64,000 nt of DNA from Micromonospora sp. C31 (GCF_018070575.1 NZ_JAGPXN010000002.1:293237-357236); one strand, 5' to 3'. Positions 1 to 7,781 are shown, counted from the stretch's first letter. Program-made: numbers and translations. The notes: generated from the letters alone by a model not told the origin.

Positions 1-172
1 GCTCCAGCACCGCGCCGCCGAGGGCCTGCTTCGAGGCGAAGAAGTGGTACAGGCTGCCCTTGTGGACGCCAGCCGCCCGGCACACGTCCTCGGTGCTGAC
101 CGCGGCCAGGGATGCGCCATGGACCAGGTCACGGGCAACCGCCACGATCCGTTCACGCGTATCGCGGGCCAT
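1..172 (-). CDS. TetR/AcrR family transcriptional regulator, N-terminal part
   Basis: Only the first 57 codons are present; the gene runs off the left edge. The reading starts MARDTRERIVAVARDLV and contains a TetR DNA-binding helix-turn-helix, with the typical recognition-helix stretch AAGVHKGSLYHFFASKQAL at about residues 34-52. The family usually represses its own or a divergent gene in response to a small ligand. An 18-bp near-palindrome lies 44 bp upstream and is the likely operator. No ligand or target can be named because the C-terminal domain is outside the window. The start is the first ATG of the frame, immediately ahead of the conserved helices. Confidence 0.85.
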   Translation of the reverse strand, partial: MARDTRERIVAVARDLVHGASLAAVSTEDVCRAAGVHKGSLYHFFASKQALGGAVLE

Positions 173-215
173 TCGCGCCTCCCGGACTCGACCGACCAGT
201 CGAAGGTAGCGGTTA

Positions 216-233
216 GTTGACCGATCAGTCAAC
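216..233. promoter_or_regulatory. Operator-like palindrome upstream of the TetR gene
   Basis: GTTGACCGATCAGTCAAC matches its own reverse complement at 16 of 18 positions. A weaker related half-site (CGACCGACCAGTCG) lies about 20 bp closer to the gene. Position and symmetry fit a TetR dimer site used for autoregulation. This is inference from position. Confidence 0.6.
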
Positions 234-280
234 AGCGGAGGCCGCCGGAACGCGGCCTCCGGCGAGCCATCGCCGGACCG

Positions 281-460
281 TCACCTGGCCCCGGCCGTGC
301 CCAGGTCGGCGATGAGCCGATCGAGCAGGCGCTCCTCCATCACCGCTCGGCCGGTGCGCCGCATCGACTCGCCCAGCGACTCGTCCCACGGCGTCCGGGT
401 GGGCGTACCGAGCAGGGCCGTGCCGGTGTACGCCGCAGGCAGGTAGTCAGCCGCGGTCAT
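281..460 (-). pseudogene. Remnant of an unrecognised gene (59-codon ORF)
   Basis: The frame reads MTAADYLPAAYTGTALLGTP at its start and ends RLIADLGTAGAR. Codon use looks coding. Upstream DNA (about 461-540) also looks coding but in another frame (VTLGEATAVLRTTD), which suggests a frameshifted 3' end of a longer gene. I do not recognise the family. It sits among other broken genes. It could also be a genuine short ORF. Confidence 0.3.
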
Positions 461-541
461 CCGCCACGGGGTCGCGCCCGGATACCGCTGCAGAGCCGCC
501 GCCGTCAGTCGTACGCAGCACGGCCGTCGCCTCGCCGAGGG

Positions 542-960
542 TCACGATCGGGTGTGACGTGATGTTTGATAACGGCCCGTGGTGAGTGCTGGGCCTGTCT
601 TTTCGATGCGCCACCAGATGATTGCGGTGATGACGATGACAGCGAAGGTGGGGACGAACTGGTACGGCGTGCCGGCTCCGGTTGAGCGGTCCTGGAGTGC
701 GCTACCGGGGTCCACTCACAGGGCTGTGGCCAGGACGAACGTGAACGTGTTGAGTGCGGCGTGCAGCACGACGGTGATCTCAAGCCCGCCGGTGCGCCAG
801 GTGATGATGGCCAGTCCGGTCCAGAGCACAAGTACCAGACGATGATGTACGGATCCGTCGCGCCGTGTGCGGCCGTGAACAGTTACGCCGTATTCCTCGC
901 CCGCCGACTGAGGCGGGGTGAGGAGCATCGTGGCGATGAAGATGGACTCGATCCTGGTGT
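542..960 (-). pseudogene. CPBP-family intramembrane protease, decayed
   Basis: CPBP proteins are membrane metalloproteases with an EExxxR motif and a later HxxxN motif. The frame contains LLTPPQSAGEEYG (first motif, Arg lost), then after a shortened middle WRTGGLEITVVLHAALN, with the His and Asn of the later motif. It is interrupted by an in-frame TGA at 716-718. The same frame then resumes with a hydrophobic helix (FVPTFAVIVITAIIWW) and ends at 542. The central membrane segments expected between the two motifs are missing. The stop plus the internal deletion make this a dead gene. The 5' limit is approximate. Confidence 0.6.
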
Positions 961-1096
961 CCGAAACCGAAACCCTCTACACGGCGGTCGACTGCGTCCT
1001 CAACGCCCCGACCACATGAGCGGCATCCCCTGCCGGTCCTTCACATCCCGATAGCACTCGCCCCCGTGCTCGTGGAGCGCTGATGCTCCGCAGCCT

Positions 1097-1182
1097 CGCA
1101 CATCGTGAACGGGATACCGGCCGGCGACGGCGGCAGGATCGGTGTTGCCGCGCCCGCAGTGCCGGGGATGGCTGTGTGTTCC
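1097..1182. repeat. Diverged dispersed repeat, copy A
   Basis: The first 70 bp align without gaps to 4885-4954, with about 12 mismatches (roughly 83% identity). Similarity continues through a short indel to GCATGGCTGTGTGT-like sequence. On the minus strand both copies keep a shared reading pattern: HSH, then CGRG, PAAV and GR, then DVR. The surrounding 961-1341 has no convincing gene. The repeat may be a fragment of a mobile or phage gene present twice. Confidence 0.6.
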
Positions 1183-1341
1183 GCCGTGATCGTGGCTGAG
1201 CGTCGAGGTGCCACCAACTTCTCGCACTGCGGGCGGGCCGGGTTGAACGGGCGCGGCACCGACAGCCGTAGACCCTGATGCCCGGAGGCGGCGGGTTTGG
1301 CTGCGTGTGTTTCGTCGGGATCGCTTGGCTCACGGTAGGAG

Positions 1342-1797
1342 ATGCCACCCGCCGCTTCGTCGTCTGCGAGATTCGGTAGACCGCTCATGGAGACCCGCGA
1401 CCTGCGTTCGCATCGTGAGAAGGAGCTGACCCGGCCCGTGCCGTACGAGGCGGACTGGCACCTGGCGGAGCGGATCCTGTGCGAGGAGGCGGAGAGCATC
1501 CCGTCGACGGTCGAGGCGCGGCGCGCCATCGAGCAGATGCGCCACCGCTACCCGGTCGCCGATGCCGAGGTCGACGCCCGTGTCTTCGTCCGGGCCACCC
1601 CCAACTGGGTCGAGCTGTCCGCCCGGATCGTGGTGCCGGTCCGCACCGCACGGCAGGTCAAGGACCAGGTCACCCGGCGGGTGCTGGACCGCTTCGCCGA
1701 GAACGGCATCCGGGTGGCGTCGGTGACGCAGGAGATCACCGTCCACCCGCTCCAGGCAACGGAAACTGTCGCCGTCGTTCCGGCCGACCGCCGATGA
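1342..1797 (+). pseudogene. MscS-type mechanosensitive channel, C-terminal fragment
   Basis: From about residue 16 the 151-codon frame resembles the cytoplasmic C-terminal domain of MscS-family channels: METRDLRSHREKELTRPV, then an alpha/beta region with ANWVELSARIVVPV-like sequence (seen as TPNWVELSARIVVPVRTARQ) and VASVTQEI near the end. The transmembrane helices and the pore-lining TM3 that define a channel are absent. No upstream DNA encodes them in any frame, so the 5' part has been lost. An AGGAG directly before the first ATG may be chance. It could be translated as a soluble fragment, but no channel function is possible. Confidence 0.6.
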
Positions 1798-1857
1798 CGA
1801 GCCACACGTCATGAACCGACCTCGCACCGTGTCCGCGCGGCTGGCCGGGATGCGAAA

Positions 1858-2020
1858 GAGCTTCTGGCCTTCCTGCAGGACCGGACCATCCAGGCGACCC
1901 TCGGTACGTTCGTCGCCACCTTCCTGTTCGCGATGGTGGTGCTCGCCGCGTTGCCGGCCCAGGAGGAGCAACGGCTGCCGGAGCTCTCCCTCGCCGGTTC
2001 CATCGGTGCGCAGACCCGAC
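1858..2020 (+). pseudogene. DUF2254 membrane protein fragment
   Basis: The frame reads [20 protein letters not shown] followed by [13 protein letters not shown]. This is the recognisable stretch of DUF2254 predicted membrane proteins, where a D-R-x-x-Q-x-x-LG-x-F motif precedes a transmembrane helix. The family normally exceeds 400 residues; here only about 55 codons survive. Flanking sequence falls out of frame on both sides. It follows the MscS fragment directly, so both are probably leftovers of one deleted region. Confidence 0.5.
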
Positions 2021-2227
2021 GGTCGATCGCCCACCTGCCCCGACCCGACGAGCCGCCGGCGACGGGTGCCCGGCGGGGTGACCCGCACCGAGCCGGCACA
2101 TCCATCCGTCGCCGAGTCGCCCGAGGACCCGGATCTACGAGCACCCGGTTTCCGGCTGAACAGTCAGCCGAGATCGACTGACCAGCCGAGATGTAGGTCC
2201 CGATCATGCCACCGACGGTTACAGAGC

Positions 2228-2341
2228 AACGTAAACCCTGGCATCACCGCCGGGCCGAACGGCAGCGGCGACAACTTCGCGGTGACGAGCACCGCCAACG
2301 GCAACTGGACCTGGCCGACGGTCAACTGCCGCCCCGGGTGA
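2228..2341 (+). pseudogene. C-terminal fragment of a secreted protein
   Basis: Thirty-seven codons read [20 protein letters not shown] and end [12 protein letters not shown] before a TGA. The Asn/Gly/Thr/Trp-rich make-up is typical of the end of an extracellular or carbohydrate-active protein and differs from random GC-rich frames. No start or upstream domain is present. It ends exactly at a strong hairpin. Family not identified. Confidence 0.4.
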
Positions 2342-2371
2342 CCGGACCGATCGATACTTCGGTCCGGTCAC
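2338..2371. terminator. Hairpin terminator between convergent genes
   Basis: A perfect 13-bp stem (GTGACCGGACCGA with TCGGTCCGGTCAC) encloses an 8-nt loop. It sits between the fragment ending at 2341 and the minus-strand gene ending at 2384. No long T-run follows, as is common in actinobacteria. Confidence 0.75.
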
Positions 2372-2383
2372 CCGGCGGAGCTT

Positions 2384-2686
2384 TCACGCGGCGCAGATGA
2401 TCTGGGCCTGCGCGAAGTAGAAGTTGGGCATGGGCTGACTCACCGAGGACACCCCGTTGGAGCACTGGAGGAACGGCTCCGAATAGCCCGCGGCATAGGC
2501 CACGTTGCGGGCCTGGTTCTGGGCGTTGATCATCGCGATCTGCGGGATCGAGCTGCTGCCGTAGCCGGTGAAGACCTGCACCCCCGGCGACGGGGCAGCC
2601 GAAGCCGGAGAGGCGACGGCGAGGCTCGATGCCAGCATCGCCGTGGCGAGCGCCGCAGCGGCGGTGAGTCGTCGGACCGTGGACAT
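2384..2686 (-). CDS. Small secreted protein, unknown function
   Basis: The product is 100 residues with a clear signal peptide: MSTVRRLTAAAALATAMLAS, then a cleavage region around SPASAAP. The mature part is about 68 residues and has two cysteines (in FLQCSNG and near the C-terminus in IICAA), which may form one disulfide. A strong ribosome-binding site (AGGAGGAGA) sits before the ATG, so unlike its neighbours this gene looks functional. I do not recognise the family. Small extracytoplasmic proteins of this make-up are common in actinomycetes. Confidence 0.8.
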   Translation of the reverse strand: MSTVRRLTAAAALATAMLASSLAVASPASAAPSPGVQVFTGYGSSSIPQIAMINAQNQARNVAYAAGYSEPFLQCSNGVSSVSQPMPNFYFAQAQIICAA

Positions 2687-2833
2687 GACTCTAATCTCCT
2701 CCTAATTAGGTGGTGGTCGGCTGCCAGGTGTCCCCTACTGTCCCGGAACACGGAGGGGGCGGATGATCTCAGGCGGCACCGGCCGGGTCGCCGAGGTGCT
2801 CGTACGGCTGCGACGCGGACCGGGCGTGCCGCT

Positions 2834-3532
2834 TCACCTCGTCGAGGCGGTTGATCTGGCGGCCGGCCATCCCATTGCGGCGCCGGCACCGCCGTCCATG
2901 GAGACGTGGACCCGCTGCAGCAACAGGCCAAAGCGCCCAGCCGCGAGGCCGGCGTTCGCCCGACCCGACCAAAGCGCTGACCTCGACCGCATCATGGGAG
3001 AAGATCCTAATCGATATTCTGCTTTCTGCAACGTTTCGCGATCGGCGGCCGGCGCGCGCCTGCTCTTCGTCGGGTCTATGGCATTCCACGCCGGGATGAC
3101 CGCGTCCGACAGGGCCGCCGCCGGTCTGCTGAACCCGGCCGACAGCGACTGAGGCAGCGCCGATGTCGCGACCGCGTCATCCGGGTGGAGGACCGGCCCG
3201 ATCGCCATGAGGATCGGTTCGTTGGCACGCCAGTCCACGCCGAGTTCGACCTTGGAAACCCGCACACCGTCGGTGACAGTCAGCCGGGCGAACGTGTCGT
3301 ACTGCCGCTCGATCTCGACGGTCAGGCCGTCGTCCCGGTAGCCGTGCACGACGGCGGCGACGGCGGCGGTGAACTCGTCGCGGCGGTCCCAGGCGGTGAA
3401 CAGGTCGACGTCCTCGCTGGGCCGCTACAGAAGCCCGGCGGCCTGGACCGCGTAGCCGCCGGCCAGCGCGAAGCCGTGTCTATCGGCTGCCGCGAGTCCG
3501 GTACGGGCGAGGCGTTCGTGGAAGGGGTCCAC
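2834..3532 (-). pseudogene. AbiEii/AbiGii-type nucleotidyltransferase toxin, broken
   Basis: Starting at a GTG 2 nt after the upstream partner gene, the frame reads VDPFHERLARTGLAAADRHG, then LAGGYAVQAAGLL, a TAG stop (3425-3427), and continues RPSEDVDLFTAWDRRDEF. GGYA...RPSxDVDLF is the nucleotidyltransferase core of AbiEii-type toxins, so the stop splits the active site. The likely original codon was CAG. The frame carries on to VLHPDDAVAT, where the family normally continues for another 80-100 residues. Here unrelated sequence follows to 2834. Both the nonsense codon and the lost C-terminus imply inactivation. Its mRNA neighbour remains intact. Confidence 0.75.
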
Positions 3533-3534
3533 CG

Positions 3535-4101
3535 CTACGGCGCGTTGCTGCGGGTCGCGGCGAGTTCGGGGAAGGCGTCCTCCCAGCGCTGGCGGAGCTG
3601 GGGCGGCAGCCAGAGGGTGGGCCAGAGCCGCCGGAGAAGGTCGGCATCGAGCCAGGTGTCCAGATCCTCGACGGTACTGGCTTCGGTGAGCACCACCTTG
3701 TACATGCTGGCCAGGCGGGCGGGCCGGTCAAGGTCGTATTCGGCGTGCCCGGACCAGTCGAGGTGACGCGGAAGCGTCACGCTACCTTCGGTCGGACCGT
3801 GCAGCGCGGTGAGGGTTTCGGCCACTACGTAGGGCTTCCGCTCACCGTAGGGTCGGTAGTCCGCTGGCGGCTGGGGTGATGTCCTGCGCCGGCTGAGGTT
3901 GGTCGCCCGCCGGACCTCCGGTCGTAGTGCCTGACGGATCGTCTCCCGGCTGTACCCGGTGACCCGCTGCAGATCCACCGGCCGCCAACCGGCCGCGTGA
4001 AACGCCCGCAGCTGCTCGTCCCGCTCGGTCAACGCCTGCGCCCGCGTCGCCTCGTACCGGGAGACAACCGCATGCAGATCATCCTCGGAGAACCGACCCA
4101 T
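3535..4101 (-). CDS. HTH-containing putative antitoxin of an AbiEii-type pair
   Basis: The 188-residue protein has a helix-turn-helix at about residues 30-60 (GWRPVDLQRVTGYSRETIRQ). A conserved C-terminal half follows, with the central VAETLTALHGPTEGSVTLPR. It lies 2 nt upstream of the broken nucleotidyltransferase gene, in the order typical of type IV AbiE-like modules (regulator/antitoxin first, toxin second). The inferred role is to bind its own promoter and neutralise the toxin. A 16-bp inverted repeat just upstream is a plausible binding site. The gene has no visible lesion. The antitoxin role rests on context. Confidence 0.7.
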   Translation of the reverse strand: MGRFSEDDLHAVVSRYEATRAQALTERDEQLRAFHAAGWRPVDLQRVTGYSRETIRQALRPEVRRATNLSRRRTSPQPPADYRPYGERKPYVVAETLTALHGPTEGSVTLPRHLDWSGHAEYDLDRPARLASMYKVVLTEASTVEDLDTWLDADLLRRLWPTLWLPPQLRQRWEDAFPELAATRSNAP

Positions 4102-4123
4102 GCCCGTCAGCCTACTACGCTAG

Positions 4124-4139
4124 GCCAAGCACGCTTGGC
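4124..4139. promoter_or_regulatory. Inverted repeat upstream of the HTH gene
   Basis: GCCAAGC-AC-GCTTGGC has perfect 7-bp arms and starts 22 bp before the ATG of the HTH protein. It is a candidate autoregulatory operator. It could also act as a hairpin. Confidence 0.5.
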
Positions 4140-4191
4140 TTTCGGTCCTAGGAGATCGGGCCAGCGAGGAAGAGGGCGGGGGCGTGGGTCG

Positions 4192-4749
4192 TCACTCGCG
4201 GGTCAGCCCCGGTGGTAGCGCGTCCTCGTCGGATCGGACCTTGCGGGCATTGGCTACCGGGTCGCGTTCGAGGGTGTGGATCAGTGGTGTTGGGCCACCG
4301 ACGCAGGTCCAGGTGTCGTCCCAGAGTGCGGAGACCAGCCATGACCTGTCGGCGGGGAAGAACAGGTCGGGTAGCGCTCCGCGGCCGTGGCGCATGTGAC
4401 CGCCGGTGCGCCAGGTGAGGGCCTGCTTGGGGCCGGCCTCGACCAGCACGTACGGCCAGTTCCAGTAAAGGAACACCCTCGGGGCGTGGGGAAAGACGAC
4501 GTCGTGGGCGCCGGTGTCGAGATACCCCAGCCACCACGGCTGGTCGGGCGTGTGCGTGACGAGGTCCTCGACCAGGGCCTGCTCGTAGGCGGCGGTCGCG
4601 TAGTCGGCCTGGTACGTGGTGGCGTAGGCGTCGAAGACCGGCGGGATCCCGGTGGTGATCGAGACCCCGGCAGTGGTGTGACCAGCGATCCAGCCCACGT
4701 CGGCGGCGGCGCCGACGCGCCAGTCCCGCCCGTCCTTCTTGACCTGCAT
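4192..4749 (-). CDS. Conserved actinobacterial protein of unknown function
   Basis: The product is 185 residues with no signal peptide or membrane helix. Conserved-looking blocks are WIAGHTTAGVSITTGIPPVF, PWWLGYLDTGAHDVVFP, YWNWPYVLVEAGPKQALTW and a C-terminal WLVSALWDDTWTCVGG. I recall similar proteins in Streptomyces and Micromonospora annotated only as hypothetical. The tryptophan-rich, immunity-protein-like look is suggestive, but no partner is visible nearby. The ATG at 4749 is the first in the frame; the SD is weak. Intact, unlike most of its neighbours. Confidence 0.75.
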   Translation of the reverse strand: MQVKKDGRDWRVGAAADVGWIAGHTTAGVSITTGIPPVFDAYATTYQADYATAAYEQALVEDLVTHTPDQPWWLGYLDTGAHDVVFPHAPRVFLYWNWPYVLVEAGPKQALTWRTGGHMRHGRGALPDLFFPADRSWLVSALWDDTWTCVGGPTPLIHTLERDPVANARKVRSDEDALPPGLTRE

Positions 4750-4884
4750 ACCGCTATTGAAGCCGCTGCAGCGACGGTTGGCGTGGGATCAGGCTGGTCG
4801 CAGAACGGCGGCCGGCGACCAGCCGTCATGGGCCACCATGCCGTACGCCTGCCCCGCGCTCGGCGAAGCATGCTGCGTGGGTTC

Positions 4885-4978
4885 CGCACATCGTTTCCGA
4901 GGTGCCGGCCGGTGACGGCGGCAGGCTCGAGGTCGCCGCGCCCGCAGGGCCGGGAGTGGGCATGGCTGTGTGTGTTCC
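4885..4978. repeat. Diverged dispersed repeat, copy B
   Basis: This is the partner of the copy at 1097-1182, in the same orientation, 3.8 kb away. The 4750-5074 stretch that holds it has no convincing gene. The minus-strand frame retains HSH, CGRG, PAAV and DVR as in copy A, which suggests both derive from one coding sequence. Confidence 0.6.
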
Positions 4979-5074
4979 TGGGCTGGGCGAACGGGGGTCC
5001 GGGTGACGTGGGTGAAGGTGGGCGACTCCCTGCCACCCCAGGTGAACGCCCGGGTCGCTAGACTAGGCCCTCGC

Positions 5075-5147
5075 GCCCTCGTAGCTCAGGGGATAGAGCA
5101 TCGGTTTCCTAAACCGTGTGTCGCAGGTTCGAATCCTGCCGGGGGCA
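5075..5147 (+). tRNA. tRNA-Arg(CCT)
   Basis: The 73-nt cloverleaf has an acceptor stem GCCCTCG/CGGGGGC, D-stem GCTC/GAGC, anticodon loop TTCCTAA (anticodon CCT, reading AGG), T-arm GCAGG-TTCGAAT-CCTGC and discriminator A. The CCA end is not encoded. The 27-43 pair is a T-T mismatch. It stands alone within the decayed region. Confidence 0.95.
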
Positions 5148-5355
5148 CCTCGAAGATCAGCCCAGAAGCCGTCTGACCTGCGGGTGCGCTCTCGCGTCGA
5201 TGGCCTGCCCTGTGCAGTGGTATGCCGCCCGAAGCCACCGCTCGTCGCTGCCCCTTCCCGGCTGCTGCACATCGACGTGTCCGCGCTGAGGATGGTCGAC
5301 GCCACCCGCGCCCTCGCGGCGGGTCTGGACGTCTCGAACATGCAGGCCCTTGGTG

Positions 5356-5586
5356 GTGTCCGTTCTGGCGTGGCCCGGGGCGCTCATCGTCGCGCAGGTC
5401 GGCGGCCTGATGCTGGGAATGCTGTCCTGCTGCTGACGTCGTGGTCCGAGCCGCTCTCCATCATGTTTCGGGACGCTGGGCGAGGATGAGACCGCGACCT
5501 TCGCGGCACTCGCTCTCGCCGCATGCACCATCGTCGTCGTGCTCATCGGCCGACGAGTCGTCGCAGGGACCACACGCCGAAGCTGA
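5356..5586 (+). pseudogene. Remnant of a multi-helix membrane transporter
   Basis: Two hydrophobic stretches occur in different frames: VSVLAWPGALIVAQVGGLML (from 5356, ending at a TGA), and then LGEDETATFAALALAACTIV followed by VVLIGRRV, ending at 5586. Together they resemble the last two helices of a transporter, possibly EamA-like. The frame change and stop imply decay. The remaining part of 5148-5635 shows nothing else. Confidence 0.3.
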
Positions 5587-5635
5587 TCTCCGCCACGTGG
5601 TCCACGACCAGTGTCCAGGTGGGAGGTTGTCCGGC

Positions 5636-6109
5636 CTACCGGCGTGACCAGCTGCGCAGGCCGCGACGGACGAGGCTGTAGAGGGTGAGGGCCGCCAGGG
5701 CCACGCCGAGGAAGGTTCGCGGGGCACCGGGGTCGTCGGTGAGGCTGATGACCGCGCCGAGGGCCATCAGGAGTTCAGCCCACCACGGCAGGCCGCCGAG
5801 TTTCAGCGGTGAGCCGTCGCCGGCGGACTCGAAGGGGTCGCGGCCGATCGTCTTCCGGAGCCTCGCGCTCAGCTCGGATCGCTCGGGCCCGCTGTCGACG
5901 GAGACCAGCACTTCCGTGACCGCTTCCAGTTCCTCCGGGGTCAGGGTCGCCACGTGGCGCCGCCCGGGTGACTCCACCACCAGCTCCACCCGGCCCGTCG
6001 CGAGGTCGGGGGAGATGATCAAGTGGCCATGGCGTACGTCGTCCGCGCCGATGCCCACCCGGCGATGGTAGGTGGTCCTGTCCCGTCGGACGCCGGGCAT
6101 GGCGGCCAC
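5636..6109 (-). CDS. Predicted membrane protein, unknown function
   Basis: The product has 157 residues from a GTG at 6109 (an ATG three codons on is an alternative). The N-terminal half is soluble: HLIISPDLATGRVELVVESP and TLTPEELEAVTEVLVSV. The C-terminal half has two short hydrophobic segments (PWWAELLMALGAVISL and FLGVALAALTLYSLV), then an Arg-rich end, suggesting a hairpin membrane anchor with the N-terminus inside. I do not recognise the family. It lies just right of the decayed region and marks the start of ordinary genes. The stretch 6110-6350 after it holds no gene I can support. Confidence 0.6.
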   Translation of the reverse strand: MAAMPGVRRDRTTYHRRVGIGADDVRHGHLIISPDLATGRVELVVESPGRRHVATLTPEELEAVTEVLVSVDSGPERSELSARLRKTIGRDPFESAGDGSPLKLGGLPWWAELLMALGAVISLTDDPGAPRTFLGVALAALTLYSLVRRGLRSWSRR

Positions 6110-6350
6110 TCCGTCCGGGGACGATCACCAGGCCGGCGCCGCTGACACGGTGGGACGTCCGGCCCGGCCCGTCCGCCGTCGCGTGTAACGAGATTCGTGC
6201 GTAAGACGCTGTGGCCCGCGATCCGCGCGGATTCCCAGCGGCGGGAATAGGCTCCGAATATCGACGGTCGGCACAGCGGCGGCCATCGCGGACCGGGGGG
6301 GTCGGACGCGGATCGAGGGGGCGCGTCCGGCACCGGTGCCGGTACCTCAC

Positions 6351-6950
6351 TCAGCTCCCCGGGAGATGCTCGGCCTTCGTGACCACCCGGTCGATCAGGC
6401 CGTACTCGCGGGCCTCCTCGGCGGTGAACCACCGGTCGCGGTCCCAGTCCCGCTGGATCTCCTCCAGGCCGCGCCCGCTGTGCCGGGCGATCAGCTCCTG
6501 CATGGTCCGCTTCACGTGCAGCATGTTCTCCGCCTGGATGGTGATGTCCGCGGCGGTGCCGCCCATCCCGCCGGATGGCTGGTGCATCATGATCCGCGAG
6601 TGGGGCAGTGCGTAACGCTTGCCGGCGCTGCCCGCGCAGAGCAGGAACTGCCCCATCGAGCCGGCGAAGCCGAGCGCCACCGTGGCCACGTCGTTGCGGA
6701 CGAACCGCATCGTGTCGTAGACGGCCATGCCGGCGCTCACCGAGCCGCCCGGCGAGTTGATGTAGAGCGTGATGTCCCGCTCCGGATCCTCGGCGGCGAG
6801 CAGCAGCATCTGGGCGCAGATCTGGTTCGCCGAGGCGTCGGTCACCTCCGTGCCGAGGAAGATGATCCGTTCCTTCAGCAGCCGATCGAACACCTGGTCG
6901 CCGAAGGACGGCTGCCCACCGTCGATCATCCGCACGTCGAGACCGATCAT
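6351..6950 (-). CDS. clpP: ATP-dependent Clp protease proteolytic subunit
   Basis: ClpP is the barrel-forming serine peptidase that degrades proteins fed by Clp ATPases. The 199-residue product has the full catalytic triad by position: Ser98 in GFAGSMGQFLL, His123 in IMMHQPSGG and Asp172 in DWDRDRWFTAEEA. The handle region and the YINSPGG substrate-binding strand are also present. It is a single clpP without a clpX neighbour, so it is an accessory paralogue rather than the main clpP1P2-clpX set. A PopR/ClgR-type regulator gene lies upstream on the same strand, and two PopR-like boxes precede clpP. It therefore probably responds to loss of other Clp activity, as Streptomyces clpP3 does. Confidence 0.95.
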   Translation of the reverse strand: MIGLDVRMIDGGQPSFGDQVFDRLLKERIIFLGTEVTDASANQICAQMLLLAAEDPERDITLYINSPGGSVSAGMAVYDTMRFVRNDVATVALGFAGSMGQFLLCAGSAGKRYALPHSRIMMHQPSGGMGGTAADITIQAENMLHVKRTMQELIARHSGRGLEEIQRDWDRDRWFTAEEAREYGLIDRVVTKAEHLPGS

Positions 6951-7048
6951 CGCGTCCGCCTTCCTGGCAGTGCCGGCGGGCGACCGGAGGACGCCCGGGG
7001 GACCGGCCCCTCCAGCCTGCGCGGCACGATGCGCGCGGAGCCAACGAT

Positions 7049-7078
7049 TCTGCCGGCGGCAGATCAGCCGACGGCAGA
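7049..7078 (-). promoter_or_regulatory. Two tandem PopR-type operator boxes upstream of clpP
   Basis: TCTGCC-GGC-GGCAGA (7049-7063) is a perfect palindrome with a 3-nt spacer. It is followed directly by TCAGCC-GAC-GGCAGA (7064-7078), which differs by one base. From memory, the Streptomyces PopR site for clpP3P4 is TCTGCC-N3-GGCAGA. The boxes sit 99-128 bp before the clpP start, after the end of the regulator gene. Confidence 0.75.
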
Positions 7079-7088
7079 ACCGGCCGGC

Positions 7089-7586
7089 CTAGACGACGGT
7101 CAATGCCCGAATGCCCGCCCGCGTCCGTGCGCAGCCGAGTGCGGCGCGGGTACGCGGACCGGGGCGGACGCCCGCGGCGGCGGCGGACCGGCCGGCCCGC
7201 AGGGTCGGGCCGGGCGTACGGGGGCCGAGGTGCAGCAGCGGACCGCCGGCCCGGGGACCGGCCCGCAGCGCCGGGGCGGCGGCGTCGGGGCGGCCTGCCT
7301 CCGCCCGCTCCAGCCGGGCCAGGCCGGCCCGGGGCGCGGCCGGGATGCGCGGCTCGACCCGGCGCAGGTCGTCGCGCGCCTCCTCCAGCAGGTCGGACAG
7401 GCGGATGCCGAGCGCCCGGCAGATCGCCGCGAGCACCTCCGAGGAGGCCTCCTTGCGACCGCGTTCGACCTCCGACAGGTAGGGCACCGACACTCCGGCG
7501 GCCTCGGCCACCTCGCGCAGCGTGCGGCCCTGCCGCAGCCGCAACCGGCGCAGCACCCCGCCGATCACTCGTCGCAGCAACGACAT
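7089..7586 (-). CDS. PopR/ClgR-type XRE regulator of clp genes
   Basis: The 165-residue protein opens MSLLRRVIGGVLRRLRLRQG, followed by an XRE helix-turn-helix: TLREVAEAAGVSVPYLSEVE, then RGRKEASSEVLAAICRALGI. This is the hallmark sequence of ClgR/PopR activators. In Streptomyces these switch on clp genes and are themselves degraded by ClpP, through hydrophobic or alanine C-termini. The C-terminal 90 residues here are Ala/Arg/Pro-rich low complexity and end ALTVV, a possible degron. The gene is 138 bp upstream of clpP on the same strand, with matching operator boxes between them. I favour PopR-like function over global ClgR because of this linkage. Confidence 0.8.
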   Translation of the reverse strand: MSLLRRVIGGVLRRLRLRQGRTLREVAEAAGVSVPYLSEVERGRKEASSEVLAAICRALGIRLSDLLEEARDDLRRVEPRIPAAPRAGLARLERAEAGRPDAAAPALRAGPRAGGPLLHLGPRTPGPTLRAGRSAAAAGVRPGPRTRAALGCARTRAGIRALTVV

Positions 7587-7781
7587 GCGGGCCTCGCTCT
7601 CGGGCTCGTCGTCCGGGACACCCCCATCATGCCCCCTGCCGGCCGCGCCGGTCGGCCCGTCCGGCCGCGCGTCGTGCGAGGCGTCCTGCGCCCCCGGGTC
7701 GGTGGCCCGGCCGTGCGAGATCCCCGCCGGCCGCTATGTTGTGGTCGTGCAGGCGACCACAGGGCCGGGGCAGGTCCTCAC

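Noticed and set aside
2769..2870. Minus-strand frame MAGRQINRLDEVKRHARSAS
   Set aside because: Looks coding and has a start and stop, but is only 33 codons in a decayed stretch; not enough to call a gene.
6336..7781. Very long plus-strand open frame running into the ion-channel gene
   Set aside because: The part before GTG 7782 is antisense to clpP and the XRE regulator and has no domain sense; only the 3' part is a gene.
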